Positions 1 to 5,677 of a stretch of DNA of 6,958 bases are shown here, piece after piece. Made by a program: the position numbers and the translations under genes. This DNA comes from JAKACA01 sp050010115. GTDB taxonomy: Bacteria > Actinomycetota > Acidimicrobiia > Acidimicrobiales > Bog-793. Positions within the stretch are counted from its first letter, which is position 1. Every line of letters starts with the position of its first letter. The DNA lies in contig JBEKLQ010000146.1 of the NCBI GenBank assembly GCA_050010115.1, forward strand, positions 1 to 6,958. Direction: 5' to 3'. The notes under the pieces were generated by a model. The model saw only the letters and a list, made by a program, of their open reading frames with translations, was not told where the DNA came from and did no database searches.

Positions 1-104
1 ACCGAGCAACCGAGCAACCGAGCAACCGAGCAACCGAGCAACCGAGCAACCGAGCAACCGAGCAACCGAGCAACCGAGCAACCGAGCAACCGAGCAACCG
101 AGCA
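1..104. repeat. 8-bp tandem repeat array (13 perfect copies, open at left edge)
   Basis: Thirteen perfect head-to-tail copies of ACCGAGCA fill the first 104 bases, and the array continues past the window edge. It ends 12 bases before the Shine-Dalgarno box of ald. Because 8 is not a multiple of 3, all three forward frames read the same octapeptide cycle (TEQPSNRA) with no stop, so the array could be untranslated leader or the tail of an upstream coding sequence. Perfect identity suggests recent expansion by slippage. No promoter for ald is visible inside the window, so it must lie within or beyond the array. Confidence 0.97.
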
Positions 105-116
105 AGCAGCCCCACT

Positions 117-122
117 AGGAGG
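117..122 (+). promoter_or_regulatory. Shine-Dalgarno site of ald
   Basis: AGGAGG, a near-perfect complement to the 16S 3' end, sits 9 nt before the ATG at 132. It decides the start of ald, because the ald frame is open all the way upstream through the repeat array but has no start codon there. Confidence 0.9.
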
Positions 123-131
123 ATCGCGAAG

Positions 132-1253
132 ATGATCATCGGTATCCCTTCCGAGGTGAAGACGGCGGAGAACCGGGTCGCGATGACGCCCGACGGCGTT
201 CGCGGGCTTAGCGCCCTCGGTCACCGGGTACTCGTGCAGTCGAATGCTGGCGCGGGATCGTCGTTCTCTGACGCGGACTTCGTCACCGCCGGCGCCGCGA
301 TGGTGAGTGCCGAGGAAGCCTGGTCGGCAGAGCTCGTCTGCAAGGTGAAGGAACCGCAGGAGTCTGAATTCGACTACCTGCGGGAAGACCTCGTGCTCTT
401 CACGTACCTCCACCTCGCGGCGTACCCGACGGTCGCCAAGGCCCTCTTCGACGCTAAGACGACCGGCATCGCCTACGAGACGGTGCAAGCGGCCAATGGC
501 GACCTCCCCTTGCTCGCACCGATGAGTGAAGTGGCGGGCCGGATCGCGACGCAGGTCGGTGCAAGCCTGCTGGAGAAGCGCAACGGCACCCGGGGGATCC
601 TCCTCGGCGGGGTGCCGGGTGTGCAGGCTGCTCGCGTCGTCGTGATCGGTGCCGGTCACGTGGGGTGGAACGCCGCCTGGATCGCTCAGGGCATGGAGGC
701 CGAAGTGCTCCTCCTCGACAAGAACGTCGATCGTCTGCGGTGGGTGGATCAGATCCACAAGGGTCGGATCATGACGCTCGCATCGAACCGGGGCTCGATC
801 GAGCGGGCGCTGTCTGAGGCCGACCTGCTCATCGGCGCGGTACTCGTGGCCGGGGGCCGTGCTCCGGTCGTCGTGGGAGAGGACATGGTGGCGAACATGC
901 GCCCCGGCTCGGTCATCGTGGACGTGGCGGTCGACCAGGGCGGTTGCATCGAGACGACCCACGAGACAACCCATGAGGACCCGACCTACTTCGTGCACGG
1001 CGTGCTTCACTACGCGGTGGGCAACATGCCGGCTGCGGTGCCGCACACGTCGACGTACGCGCTAACCAACGCGACGTTCCCCTACGTGCTGTCGCTCGCC
1101 GAGAACGGCGTCGCCGGCGCAGCCGCCGGTGACCCGGACTTCCGAGGTGGGTTCAACACTGTAGGCGGCACCTGCGCCAACGCAGCCGTCGCCGAGGCGC
1201 TCGGCATCGAGGCGGGCGACCCACTGGAACTGCTGGGCGTCAAGGAGCCCTGA
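132..1253 (+). CDS. ald: Alanine dehydrogenase
   Basis: NAD-dependent alanine dehydrogenase, which interconverts L-alanine and pyruvate plus ammonium in the cytoplasm. It serves alanine catabolism and NADH reoxidation. The 373 residues match the usual ~371 of the family. The N-terminus (IGIPSEVK, then NRVAMTP) carries the substrate-binding Arg15. KVKEP gives Lys73, LFTYLHLAA gives catalytic His94, and VDVAVDQGG gives catalytic Asp268; these correspond to Arg15, Lys75, His96 and Asp270 of the M. tuberculosis enzyme as I recall it. The NAD-binding Rossmann motif VVIGAGHVG lies at about 170-178, with the ribose-binding Asp at LLLDKN (196). MSEVAGR, GGVPGV and TSTYALTNAT are family signatures. 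The protein has no signal peptide and no membrane segment. The start is fixed by AGGAGG 9 nt upstream. The gene faces dprA tail to tail. No regulator is adjacent in the window, and the 8-bp array directly upstream could affect expression. Confidence 0.97.
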   Translation: MIIGIPSEVKTAENRVAMTPDGVRGLSALGHRVLVQSNAGAGSSFSDADFVTAGAAMVSAEEAWSAELVCKVKEPQESEFDYLREDLVLFTYLHLAAYPTVAKALFDAKTTGIAYETVQAANGDLPLLAPMSEVAGRIATQVGASLLEKRNGTRGILLGGVPGVQAARVVVIGAGHVGWNAAWIAQGMEAEVLLLDKNVDRLRWVDQIHKGRIMTLASNRGSIERALSEADLLIGAVLVAGGRAPVVVGEDMVANMRPGSVIVDVAVDQGGCIETTHETTHEDPTYFVHGVLHYAVGNMPAAVPHTSTYALTNATFPYVLSLAENGVAGAAAGDPDFRGGFNTVGGTCANAAVAEALGIEAGDPLELLGVKEP

Positions 1254-1288
1254 GGGATCGAGACAGGCCCGAGCCCGTCCGACGCGCC

Positions 1289-2959
1289 TCAGACACGGAC
1301 CCACGACGGTCCCTCGGCACGCACCAGGCCGAGCTCTTCCAGCCGGTCGATGGCGAGCGCCACCACGCCGAGGTCCAAACCGGTCCGGATGCAGACGCGC
1401 TCCAGCATCGTGGGCGTGTAGTCGACCGTGGCGCATACTGCTCGTTCGATGGGGCTGCATCCGGCAAGGAGCCGCCGTGCCGCTTCCTGCCTGGATCGGG
1501 AGGCGGTGCCGCCTCCGATCGCGGAGCCGCCGACCGCGGAGCCGCCGATCGCGGAGCCGCCGATCGCGGAGCCGCCGATCGGGGATCCGATCGCGGACCC
1601 GATGTCGAGGGACTGCTGCACACCGCCGGCCGCCGGAGGTCCCGCACGAGTCTCGGGCTCTCTGGCATTCGGCCCTGGCGTCGGGTTGGGTCCCGCTCTA
1701 CGCGCTTCATCGGCCTCACCGGCGCCGGCGGCAGGCGCCTCGCTCGAGGAAGTGTCCCAGGACGCTCTGATCCGCTTGCGAGGGTCGCCGGCGGGGCGCC
1801 CACCCGAGCACGATCTCGGCGTCCCGTCGGCTGCGCACACCAGATCCAAGACAGCGAGGACATCGTGGACGTCGAGCACGACGTGAGCGCCACCCTCCTG
1901 GATGATCGCGTTCGTGCCCTCCGACTGAGGGCTCCGCACCGAGCCCGGCACGGCGAGGATCGGGACCCCGTACGAATTCGCTGCGAGCACAGTGTGGATC
2001 GCACCACCTTGCCGGGACGACTCAACCACCACCAGGACCTGGCTCAGCGCGGCGATAATCCGGTTGCGCTGAGGGAACCGCCAACCCTCCGGCGCCGCGC
2101 CCGGCGGGGCCTCCGACATGAGACCGCCGGTCTCGATTACGTCGTCCCACAGCCGTCGGTTCTGCTGCGGGAACACGACGTCCACTCCCCCGCCGACAAC
2201 AGCGAGCGGCCCGTTGACTCGATCGGTGGCGGCGAGCACGCCGCGGTGCGCGGCGGCGTCGATGCCGCGGGCGAGGCCGGAGACGACGACGATCCCTCGC
2301 TGCGCCAGCTCCTGACCGAGCTCGCTGGCGATCTCGAGCCCATAGTGAGTCGCTCGTCTCGTCCCGACAATCCCCACGCACGGAGCCGCTGCGTGATCGA
2401 TGCCCCCTCGGACGTAGAGCAGCTCAGGGACAGCCCTCGCTCGCAACAGCCGCTCGGGATAACCCGGGTCGCCACGGCGCACTGCTCGGATACCTCGGGT
2501 GAGCAGACCGTCCCAGTGCCGGGCCACCGTCACCCGAGAGGCTTCAGCTCGCCACGTCCGGAGAAGGGCACGGGCCTGTGCCCGTCCGCGCTCCAAGGCG
2601 CCAAGTGAGCCGGATGCTCCCCAGTTCGCCTCCATGTCGGCGCTTGAATCGCCCCGCCGGGGACCGCCGGTGCCTCCACCCCCGAGGGTGGCCAGCCGAT
2701 CGATCAAGCCGGGATCACCAGCTCGAACCTGGGTGAAGATGTCTCGAGCCGGCATCCCGTCCAGCAACAGCCGCAGACGGACCGGTGTCATGTCGCGAAA
2801 GGCGGCAATCGCCACCGCGTAGGCCACATCAGGGAGCTCTCCGCCCCCAGGCGGGGTGCTCGGACCCCCGGGTCCGGACACACGAGATCCGCCGTCAGCC
2901 GGCGAACCCGTCTCCCCCGCGCCGCCTCCAGCGGCGGACTCATCCGGACCGACGCTCAC
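1289..2959 (-). CDS. dprA: DNA-processing protein DprA with expanded linker
   Basis: DprA/Smf binds incoming single-stranded DNA and loads RecA. The start chosen is GTG at 2959, which shares 4 nt (GTGA) with the comM stop and has GGAGGGGG 8 nt upstream, giving 556 residues. Residues 1-40 are Gly/Pro-rich. Residues 43-90 match the N-terminal helical domain (VAYAVAIAAF, RLRLLLDGM). Residues 194-370 are the Rossmann-like DprA core: CVGIVGTRRATHYG, VVSGLARGIDAAAH, AVVGGGVDVVFPQQNRRL, GGLMSEAPPG, FPQRNRIIAALS, GGAIHTVLAA and VPGS, with EGTN following. Residues 497-546 form the C-terminal winged-helix domain (LAGCSPIERAVCA to LEELGLVRAEG). The family is usually about 360-390 residues. The excess comes from the N-terminal tail and a ~115-residue low-complexity linker (about 378-492) containing SAIGG repeats. 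The same frame is open upstream to 3439, but that stretch lies antiparallel-free within comM in another frame and reads as noise. It is translationally coupled to comM. Confidence 0.95.
   Translation of the reverse strand: MSVGPDESAAGGGAGETGSPADGGSRVSGPGGPSTPPGGGELPDVAYAVAIAAFRDMTPVRLRLLLDGMPARDIFTQVRAGDPGLIDRLATLGGGGTGGPRRGDSSADMEANWGASGSLGALERGRAQARALLRTWRAEASRVTVARHWDGLLTRGIRAVRRGDPGYPERLLRARAVPELLYVRGGIDHAAAPCVGIVGTRRATHYGLEIASELGQELAQRGIVVVSGLARGIDAAAHRGVLAATDRVNGPLAVVGGGVDVVFPQQNRRLWDDVIETGGLMSEAPPGAAPEGWRFPQRNRIIAALSQVLVVVESSRQGGAIHTVLAANSYGVPILAVPGSVRSPQSEGTNAIIQEGGAHVVLDVHDVLAVLDLVCAADGTPRSCSGGRPAGDPRKRIRASWDTSSSEAPAAGAGEADEARRAGPNPTPGPNAREPETRAGPPAAGGVQQSLDIGSAIGSPIGGSAIGGSAIGGSAVGGSAIGGGTASRSRQEAARRLLAGCSPIERAVCATVDYTPTMLERVCIRTGLDLGVVALAIDRLEELGLVRAEGPSWVRV
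1517..1602. repeat. 15-bp minisatellite inside dprA
   Basis: Four tandem 15-bp units (GATCGCGGAGCCGCC, the second with one change) occupy 1517-1576. Degenerate copies follow to about 1602. Read on the minus strand each unit encodes a Ser-Ala-Ile-Gly-Gly pentapeptide, so copy-number changes keep the dprA frame. It falls in the flexible linker between the DprA core and its winged-helix domain. Confidence 0.92.
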
Positions 2960-4515
2960 GCCGCCCACCCCCTCCCGAGGAGAGTGCGGCGGCCGGCACG
3001 CAGCTCGAGCGCCGTCGCAGCTGCGTCGGCTGGAATCGGTCCCTCGACCTGCTGGAGGTCGGTCAGCGTGCGAGCGACGCGCCGCACCCGATCGAGACCT
3101 CGCGCCGACAGCTCGCTCCGGCCGACACGCCGTTGCAGCAAGGCCTTGGCCTTCGGATCGAGCACCGCCAGCTCGTCGAGCCGGTGCGAAGGGATGGCAG
3201 CGTTGCACCGCACCCCGCGGAATGCCGCCATCTGCCGTGCGGCAGCGACCCGCTCGGCCACCACCGCCGTCGATTCCCCCCTGGTGGTCCCGAACAAGTC
3301 GTTCGTAGACAGCGACTCGACCGCCACATGCAGATCGAAGCGATCCAGCAACGGACCCGACAACCGCCTCCGGTACCGGTCGAGCTGTGACTCCGAGCAT
3401 TCGCAAGGGTTGTACGGCGAGCCCTCCCCACACGGGCACGGGTTCATCGCTCCCACCAGGAGGAACGACGCTGGCAACGTCACAGTCGCCCGGGCGCGGG
3501 CAATCCTGACGACGCCCTCCTCGAGTGGCTGGCGTAGTGCTTCCAGCACCGCGATCGGGAACTCCGGCAGCTCGTCGAGAAAGAGCACGCCGTTGGTCGC
3601 CAAGCTAATTTCGCCCGGCCGGAGGTAGGCCGTACCGCCACCGAGCAAGGCCACGGCGGAGGCGGAGTGGTGCGGAGCGCGAAACGGCGGCTCTCCGGCG
3701 AGCGTCCGCTCAGGAAGTGGCAGACCGGCTGATGAATGAATGCGGCAGGTCTCGATGACCGCAGCTCGGCTGAGCGGCGGCAGGATGCCCGTGAGGCGCT
3801 CGGCCAGCATGGTCTTGCCAGAGCCGGGTGGACCCGACACGAGGAGGTGATGGCCGCCGGCCGCAGCCACCTCCACCGCCCGTCGCCCGACGACCTGGCC
3901 ACGTACGTCTGCCAAGTCCGGCGCCCGCCCGTCCTCTCTGCCGGCGAGCCCGGACGAAGACGAAACCCGCCGGCGCCCAGATCCGTCCGCCTCAGCCACG
4001 TCCGGCCATGGCGCTCGGCCGCGGAGCGCTTCGACGAGCTCACCGAGCGATCGGGCCGTGCGCACGACCGGCCCGCCGACGAGCCGGGCCTCGTGCACGC
4101 CGCCCCACGGCACGACGACGGCATCGGTCCCGACAGCCGCCACGACGGGGAGCACACCGGGCACCGACCGCAATGTCCCGTCCAACCCGAGCTCCCCCAC
4201 GAAGCCACATCCGGCGACCGAACCCGCCTCGAGTTCGCCGGTGGCGACCAGCAGGCCGATCGCGATCGGCAGGTCCAAGCCGGCGCCCGCCTTGCGGACT
4301 CCCGATGGCGCGAGGTTGACCGTCACTCGCCGCATCGGCCATGACAGACCGCTCGACAGCAACGCCGCCCGCACACGGTCCCGTGCTTCCCGGCACGCGG
4401 CGTCGGGCAGCCCGACGATCGTGAACCCTGGCAGGCCATTGCAGACGTGGACCTCGACGAGGATCTTGCGACCCTCGACCCCGAGCAGTGTTGCGGATGG
4501 AACAGCGGCGATCAC
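2956..4515 (-). CDS. comM: YifB/ComM-family Mg-chelatase-like AAA+ ATPase
   Basis: ComM-type hexameric helicase. Characterised members promote branch migration of donor DNA during natural transformation. The start chosen is GTG at 4515 with GGAGGG 9 nt upstream, giving 519 residues against about 506 for E. coli YifB. A TTG at 4572 would add 19 residues without a good ribosome site or family match. Order of parts: N-terminal Lon-protease-like ChlI domain (PSATLLGVEG, GLPGFTIVGLPDAACREARDR, NLAPSG, LDLPIAIGLL); a variable linker at about 160-205; Walker A GPPGSGKT at 228-235; FRAPHHSAS; Walker B VLFLDELPEF at 310-319; a four-cysteine cluster (NPCPCG and NPCEC, Cys360/362/371/373); SGPLLDRFD with the arginine-finger region at about 392; and the C-terminal Mg-chelatase domain (LSARGLDRVRRVARTLTDL). 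All key motifs are intact. It is first in an operon with dprA. The yraN/rnhB genes often found upstream are absent here. Confidence 0.96.
   Translation of the reverse strand: MIAAVPSATLLGVEGRKILVEVHVCNGLPGFTIVGLPDAACREARDRVRAALLSSGLSWPMRRVTVNLAPSGVRKAGAGLDLPIAIGLLVATGELEAGSVAGCGFVGELGLDGTLRSVPGVLPVVAAVGTDAVVVPWGGVHEARLVGGPVVRTARSLGELVEALRGRAPWPDVAEADGSGRRRVSSSSGLAGREDGRAPDLADVRGQVVGRRAVEVAAAGGHHLLVSGPPGSGKTMLAERLTGILPPLSRAAVIETCRIHSSAGLPLPERTLAGEPPFRAPHHSASAVALLGGGTAYLRPGEISLATNGVLFLDELPEFPIAVLEALRQPLEEGVVRIARARATVTLPASFLLVGAMNPCPCGEGSPYNPCECSESQLDRYRRRLSGPLLDRFDLHVAVESLSTNDLFGTTRGESTAVVAERVAAARQMAAFRGVRCNAAIPSHRLDELAVLDPKAKALLQRRVGRSELSARGLDRVRRVARTLTDLQQVEGPIPADAAATALELRAGRRTLLGRGWAA
2968..2976 (-). 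promoter_or_regulatory. Ribosome binding site of dprA within the comM 3' end
   Basis: GGGAGGGGG on the minus strand lies inside the last codons of comM and leaves 8 nt before the GTG at 2959. With the GTGA stop/start overlap it fixes the dprA start and predicts translational coupling. Confidence 0.75.
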
Positions 4516-4830
4516 AGGAAGGCTCCCTCCGGACGTGGCGGTGCTCTCAGGAGGGTCGATATAGCCCGGCAAACCGGATCAGGGACCGCTCGATCTGTAC
4601 CGCACCATAGGAGGAGGTTGTGTCAACACCGTGACCAGGGCGGACCCGGTCGCGCTCCTACTTGTGGGACGCGTCCGGTGTGGATCGAGAACTCCCGGAC
4701 GCTTCAACCCGCCGTCCGGCAGAGACGGTCTGCCACTTTCGCACTCCCCGCTCTCTCACTTCCGACTAACTGTCCGGAGCGTACGAATCTTCGGCCTTTC
4801 GGTGCCACCAGTGCTGTACACTTGTGCTGT
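4516..4830. other. Divergent intergenic region between comM and vapB
   Basis: This 315-nt stretch has no convincing gene and must hold the promoters of both divergent units. For comM (minus strand), a TTGACA box lies at 4626-4621. The nearest -10-like TACAGA (4599-4594) is 21 nt away, which is too far for a standard promoter; a separate TATATC lies at 4563-4558. For vapB (+ strand), a -10-like TACACT sits at 4817-4822. The TTGACA also forms a short inverted repeat, GTTGTGTCAAC, at 4618-4628. The comM promoter assignment is only suggestive. Confidence 0.5.
4525..4530 (-). promoter_or_regulatory. Ribosome binding site of comM
   Basis: GGAGGG on the minus strand lies 9 nt before the GTG at 4515. 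It favours this start over the upstream in-frame TTG at 4572, and the protein family also begins near here (IAAVPSATLLG). Confidence 0.75.
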
Positions 4831-4831
4831 A
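4811..4831 (+). promoter_or_regulatory. vapBC promoter/operator with 8-bp direct repeat; probable leaderless start
   Basis: GTGCTGTA occurs twice, at 4811-4818 and 4824-4831, with a 13-bp period; the second copy ends on the A of the vapB start codon. A -10-like TACACT (4817-4822) sits between them, placing transcription initiation at or very near the ATG. No Shine-Dalgarno-like purine run precedes the ATG. A leaderless mRNA is inferred, as is common in actinobacteria. The direct repeat overlapping -10 and start is a plausible operator for the ribbon-helix-helix antitoxin, which would give autorepression. Confidence 0.55.
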
Positions 4832-5049
4832 TGGCAGCTACGAGGACTCAGATCTACCTGACCGAGGAGCAGCGCGAGCTGGTTGATCGGATCGCCGCCT
4901 CCGAGGGATTGACGATGGCCGAGGTTGTACGTCGAGCTCTGAACGCATACCTCAGCAGCGAAGCGGACCCCACAGCGGCGCTCAAAGCAACCTTCGGCAC
5001 CGCTCCCGACTTTGGCGTGCCCTCACGTGACGAGTGGAACCGTGGCTGA
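4831..5049 (+). CDS. vapB: Ribbon-helix-helix antitoxin, VapB type
   Basis: A 72-residue antitoxin predicted to neutralise the downstream PIN ribonuclease and to repress its own promoter. Residues 5-42 form a ribbon-helix-helix (CopG/RHH_1) DNA-binding fold: strand RTQIYLT, helix EEQRELVDRIAASEG, turn LTM, helix AEVVRRALNAYL. The tail FGTAPDFGVPSRDEW is the kind of acidic/aromatic segment that threads into the VapC active site in this group. The start is the ATG at 4831, where family similarity begins. The frame is open further upstream, but that part reads as noise. There is no ribosome site, consistent with a leaderless transcript. The stop overlaps the vapC start by 8 nt. The family is clear; assignment to a particular VapB subgroup is not. 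Confidence 0.9.
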   Translation: MAATRTQIYLTEEQRELVDRIAASEGLTMAEVVRRALNAYLSSEADPTAALKATFGTAPDFGVPSRDEWNRG

Positions 5050-5389
5050 TCTGCTGATCGATACCGACGTTTTCATCGATCACCTCCGAGGCGCCGCAGA
5101 GCTGAGGACCGGCCGGAACAGATTGCATTACTCGGTGATCACGAGAGCAGAGTTGTTCGCCGGCAACTCGGCTCCAAATCTGACCGTGCGCCTCCTTGCC
5201 CCATTTCGGGAGATCCCGGTCGATCGGGCAGTCGCTGAACGTGCCGGTCGGATTCGGCGCGAGACGGGCATCCGACTTCCCGACGCCCTCATCGCCGCTA
5301 CTGCCCTTGAGCGCAACCTGACACTCACGACGAGAAACAGGCGGGACTTCGAGACCGTGCCTGGCCTGCGCATTCGCGCCCCCGTCTAA
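5042..5389 (+). CDS. vapC: PIN-domain ribonuclease toxin VapC
   Basis: A VapC-type toxin of 115 residues from GTG 5042. This class cleaves specific structured RNAs (tRNA or rRNA sites) in a Mg2+/Mn2+-dependent way when the antitoxin is lost. The conserved acidic residues of the PIN active site are visible: Asp7 in LLIDTDVFIDHLRG, Glu37 in SVITRAELFAG, Asp81 in GIRLPDALIAATA, and Asn99/Asp102 in LTTRNRRDFETVPG. It looks intact and active. GTG 5042 is preferred because the PIN fold starts at once (VADLLIDTD) and it overlaps the antitoxin end by 8 nt. In-frame GTG 5027 and TTG 5012 are possible alternatives adding 5 or 10 residues. The ribosome site is weak (GAGTGG at 5032-5037), suggesting coupling to antitoxin translation. 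The RNA target cannot be read from sequence. Confidence 0.93.
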   Translation: MADLLIDTDVFIDHLRGAAELRTGRNRLHYSVITRAELFAGNSAPNLTVRLLAPFREIPVDRAVAERAGRIRRETGIRLPDALIAATALERNLTLTTRNRRDFETVPGLRIRAPV

Positions 5390-5402
5390 CGGACTCTGAT
5401 CG

Positions 5403-5648
5403 ATGGGCAGACCGGACAAGGCCGGGATCCGACAGAAGGCAAAGTAGAGCAGGGAGACGGCCACGGCGGCGGATGCGGACGTCGATGCGCAGTGCCAGCT
5501 CAGAGACCTGATCGGGGGTCCTTGGTGCCCTACAGCCGCTGAGGGCCGCCTAGCCCTGAGCTAGGCGGCCTCTGAGCAGACCGACGAGCTGGCCGCGCTG
5601 ATCGGCGCGCTCTCCGGCAACAGATCGAGAGAGGGGCACGAGCTATGA
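5403..5648 (+). pseudogene. Possible decayed gene: one frame broken by two amber codons
   Basis: One frame runs from ATG 5403 to TGA 5646-5648, interrupted only by TAG at 5445 and TAG at 5562. It reads MGRPDKAGIRQKAK, stop, a 38-codon block including AQCQLRDLIGGPWCP, stop, then a 27-codon block including DELAALIGALSGN. Third positions are mostly G or C, as in real genes here. No ribosome site precedes the ATG. I do not recognise the product. It may be a degraded remnant of a small gene or chance openness in GC-rich DNA. The second TAG lies inside the hairpin at 5544-5570. Confidence 0.25.
5544..5570. terminator. Perfect 10-bp stem hairpin, likely terminator between convergent units
   Basis: GGCCGCCTAG (5544-5553) pairs perfectly with CTAGGCGGCC (5561-5570) around a 7-nt loop. 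It lies 154 nt after the vapC stop on the + strand and 107 nt after the stop of the minus-strand Ala-rich gene, so it could end both transcripts. Neither side has a T-run, which is common for terminators in high-GC actinobacteria but weakens the call. Confidence 0.5.
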
Positions 5649-5677
5649 ACACGCGGCGGAAGTGCGGAGCCGCGCGG

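Larger units (their letters stand above)
5390..5677. other. Intergenic region between vapC and the Ala-rich gene
   Basis: These 288 nt hold no intact gene. They contain the hairpin at 5544-5570 and the amber-interrupted frame 5403-5648. No tRNA, integrase site or insertion-sequence end was seen. Confidence 0.6.

Noticed and set aside
1..104. CRISPR-like array
   Set aside because: The repeats are contiguous 8-mers without spacers. The same applies to the 15-bp and 9-bp arrays.
1254..1288. Terminator between convergent ald and dprA
   Set aside because: The 35-nt gap shows only a 3-bp-arm inverted repeat (GGC/GCC) and no T-run, so nothing could be supported.
2960..3439. Upstream extension of the dprA frame to 716 codons
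   Set aside because: It lies over the comM coding region in another frame, is Arg/Gly/Ala-rich without DprA features, and the GTG at 2959 has both a ribosome site and the 4-nt overlap with comM.
4516..4572. N-terminal extension of comM from TTG 4572
   Set aside because: It adds 19 residues that do not fit the family start and has no good ribosome site, while GTG 4515 has GGAGGG at 9 nt.
4631..4861. Small + strand ORF from GTG 4631 with GGAGGAGG upstream
   Set aside because: The spacing from the purine run is long, the product has no recognisable features, and it overlaps the vapB promoter and start in another frame.
4982..5464. Minus-strand 160-codon ORF across vapBC
   Set aside because: It is antisense to two clear genes with intact motifs and shows no family signature of its own.
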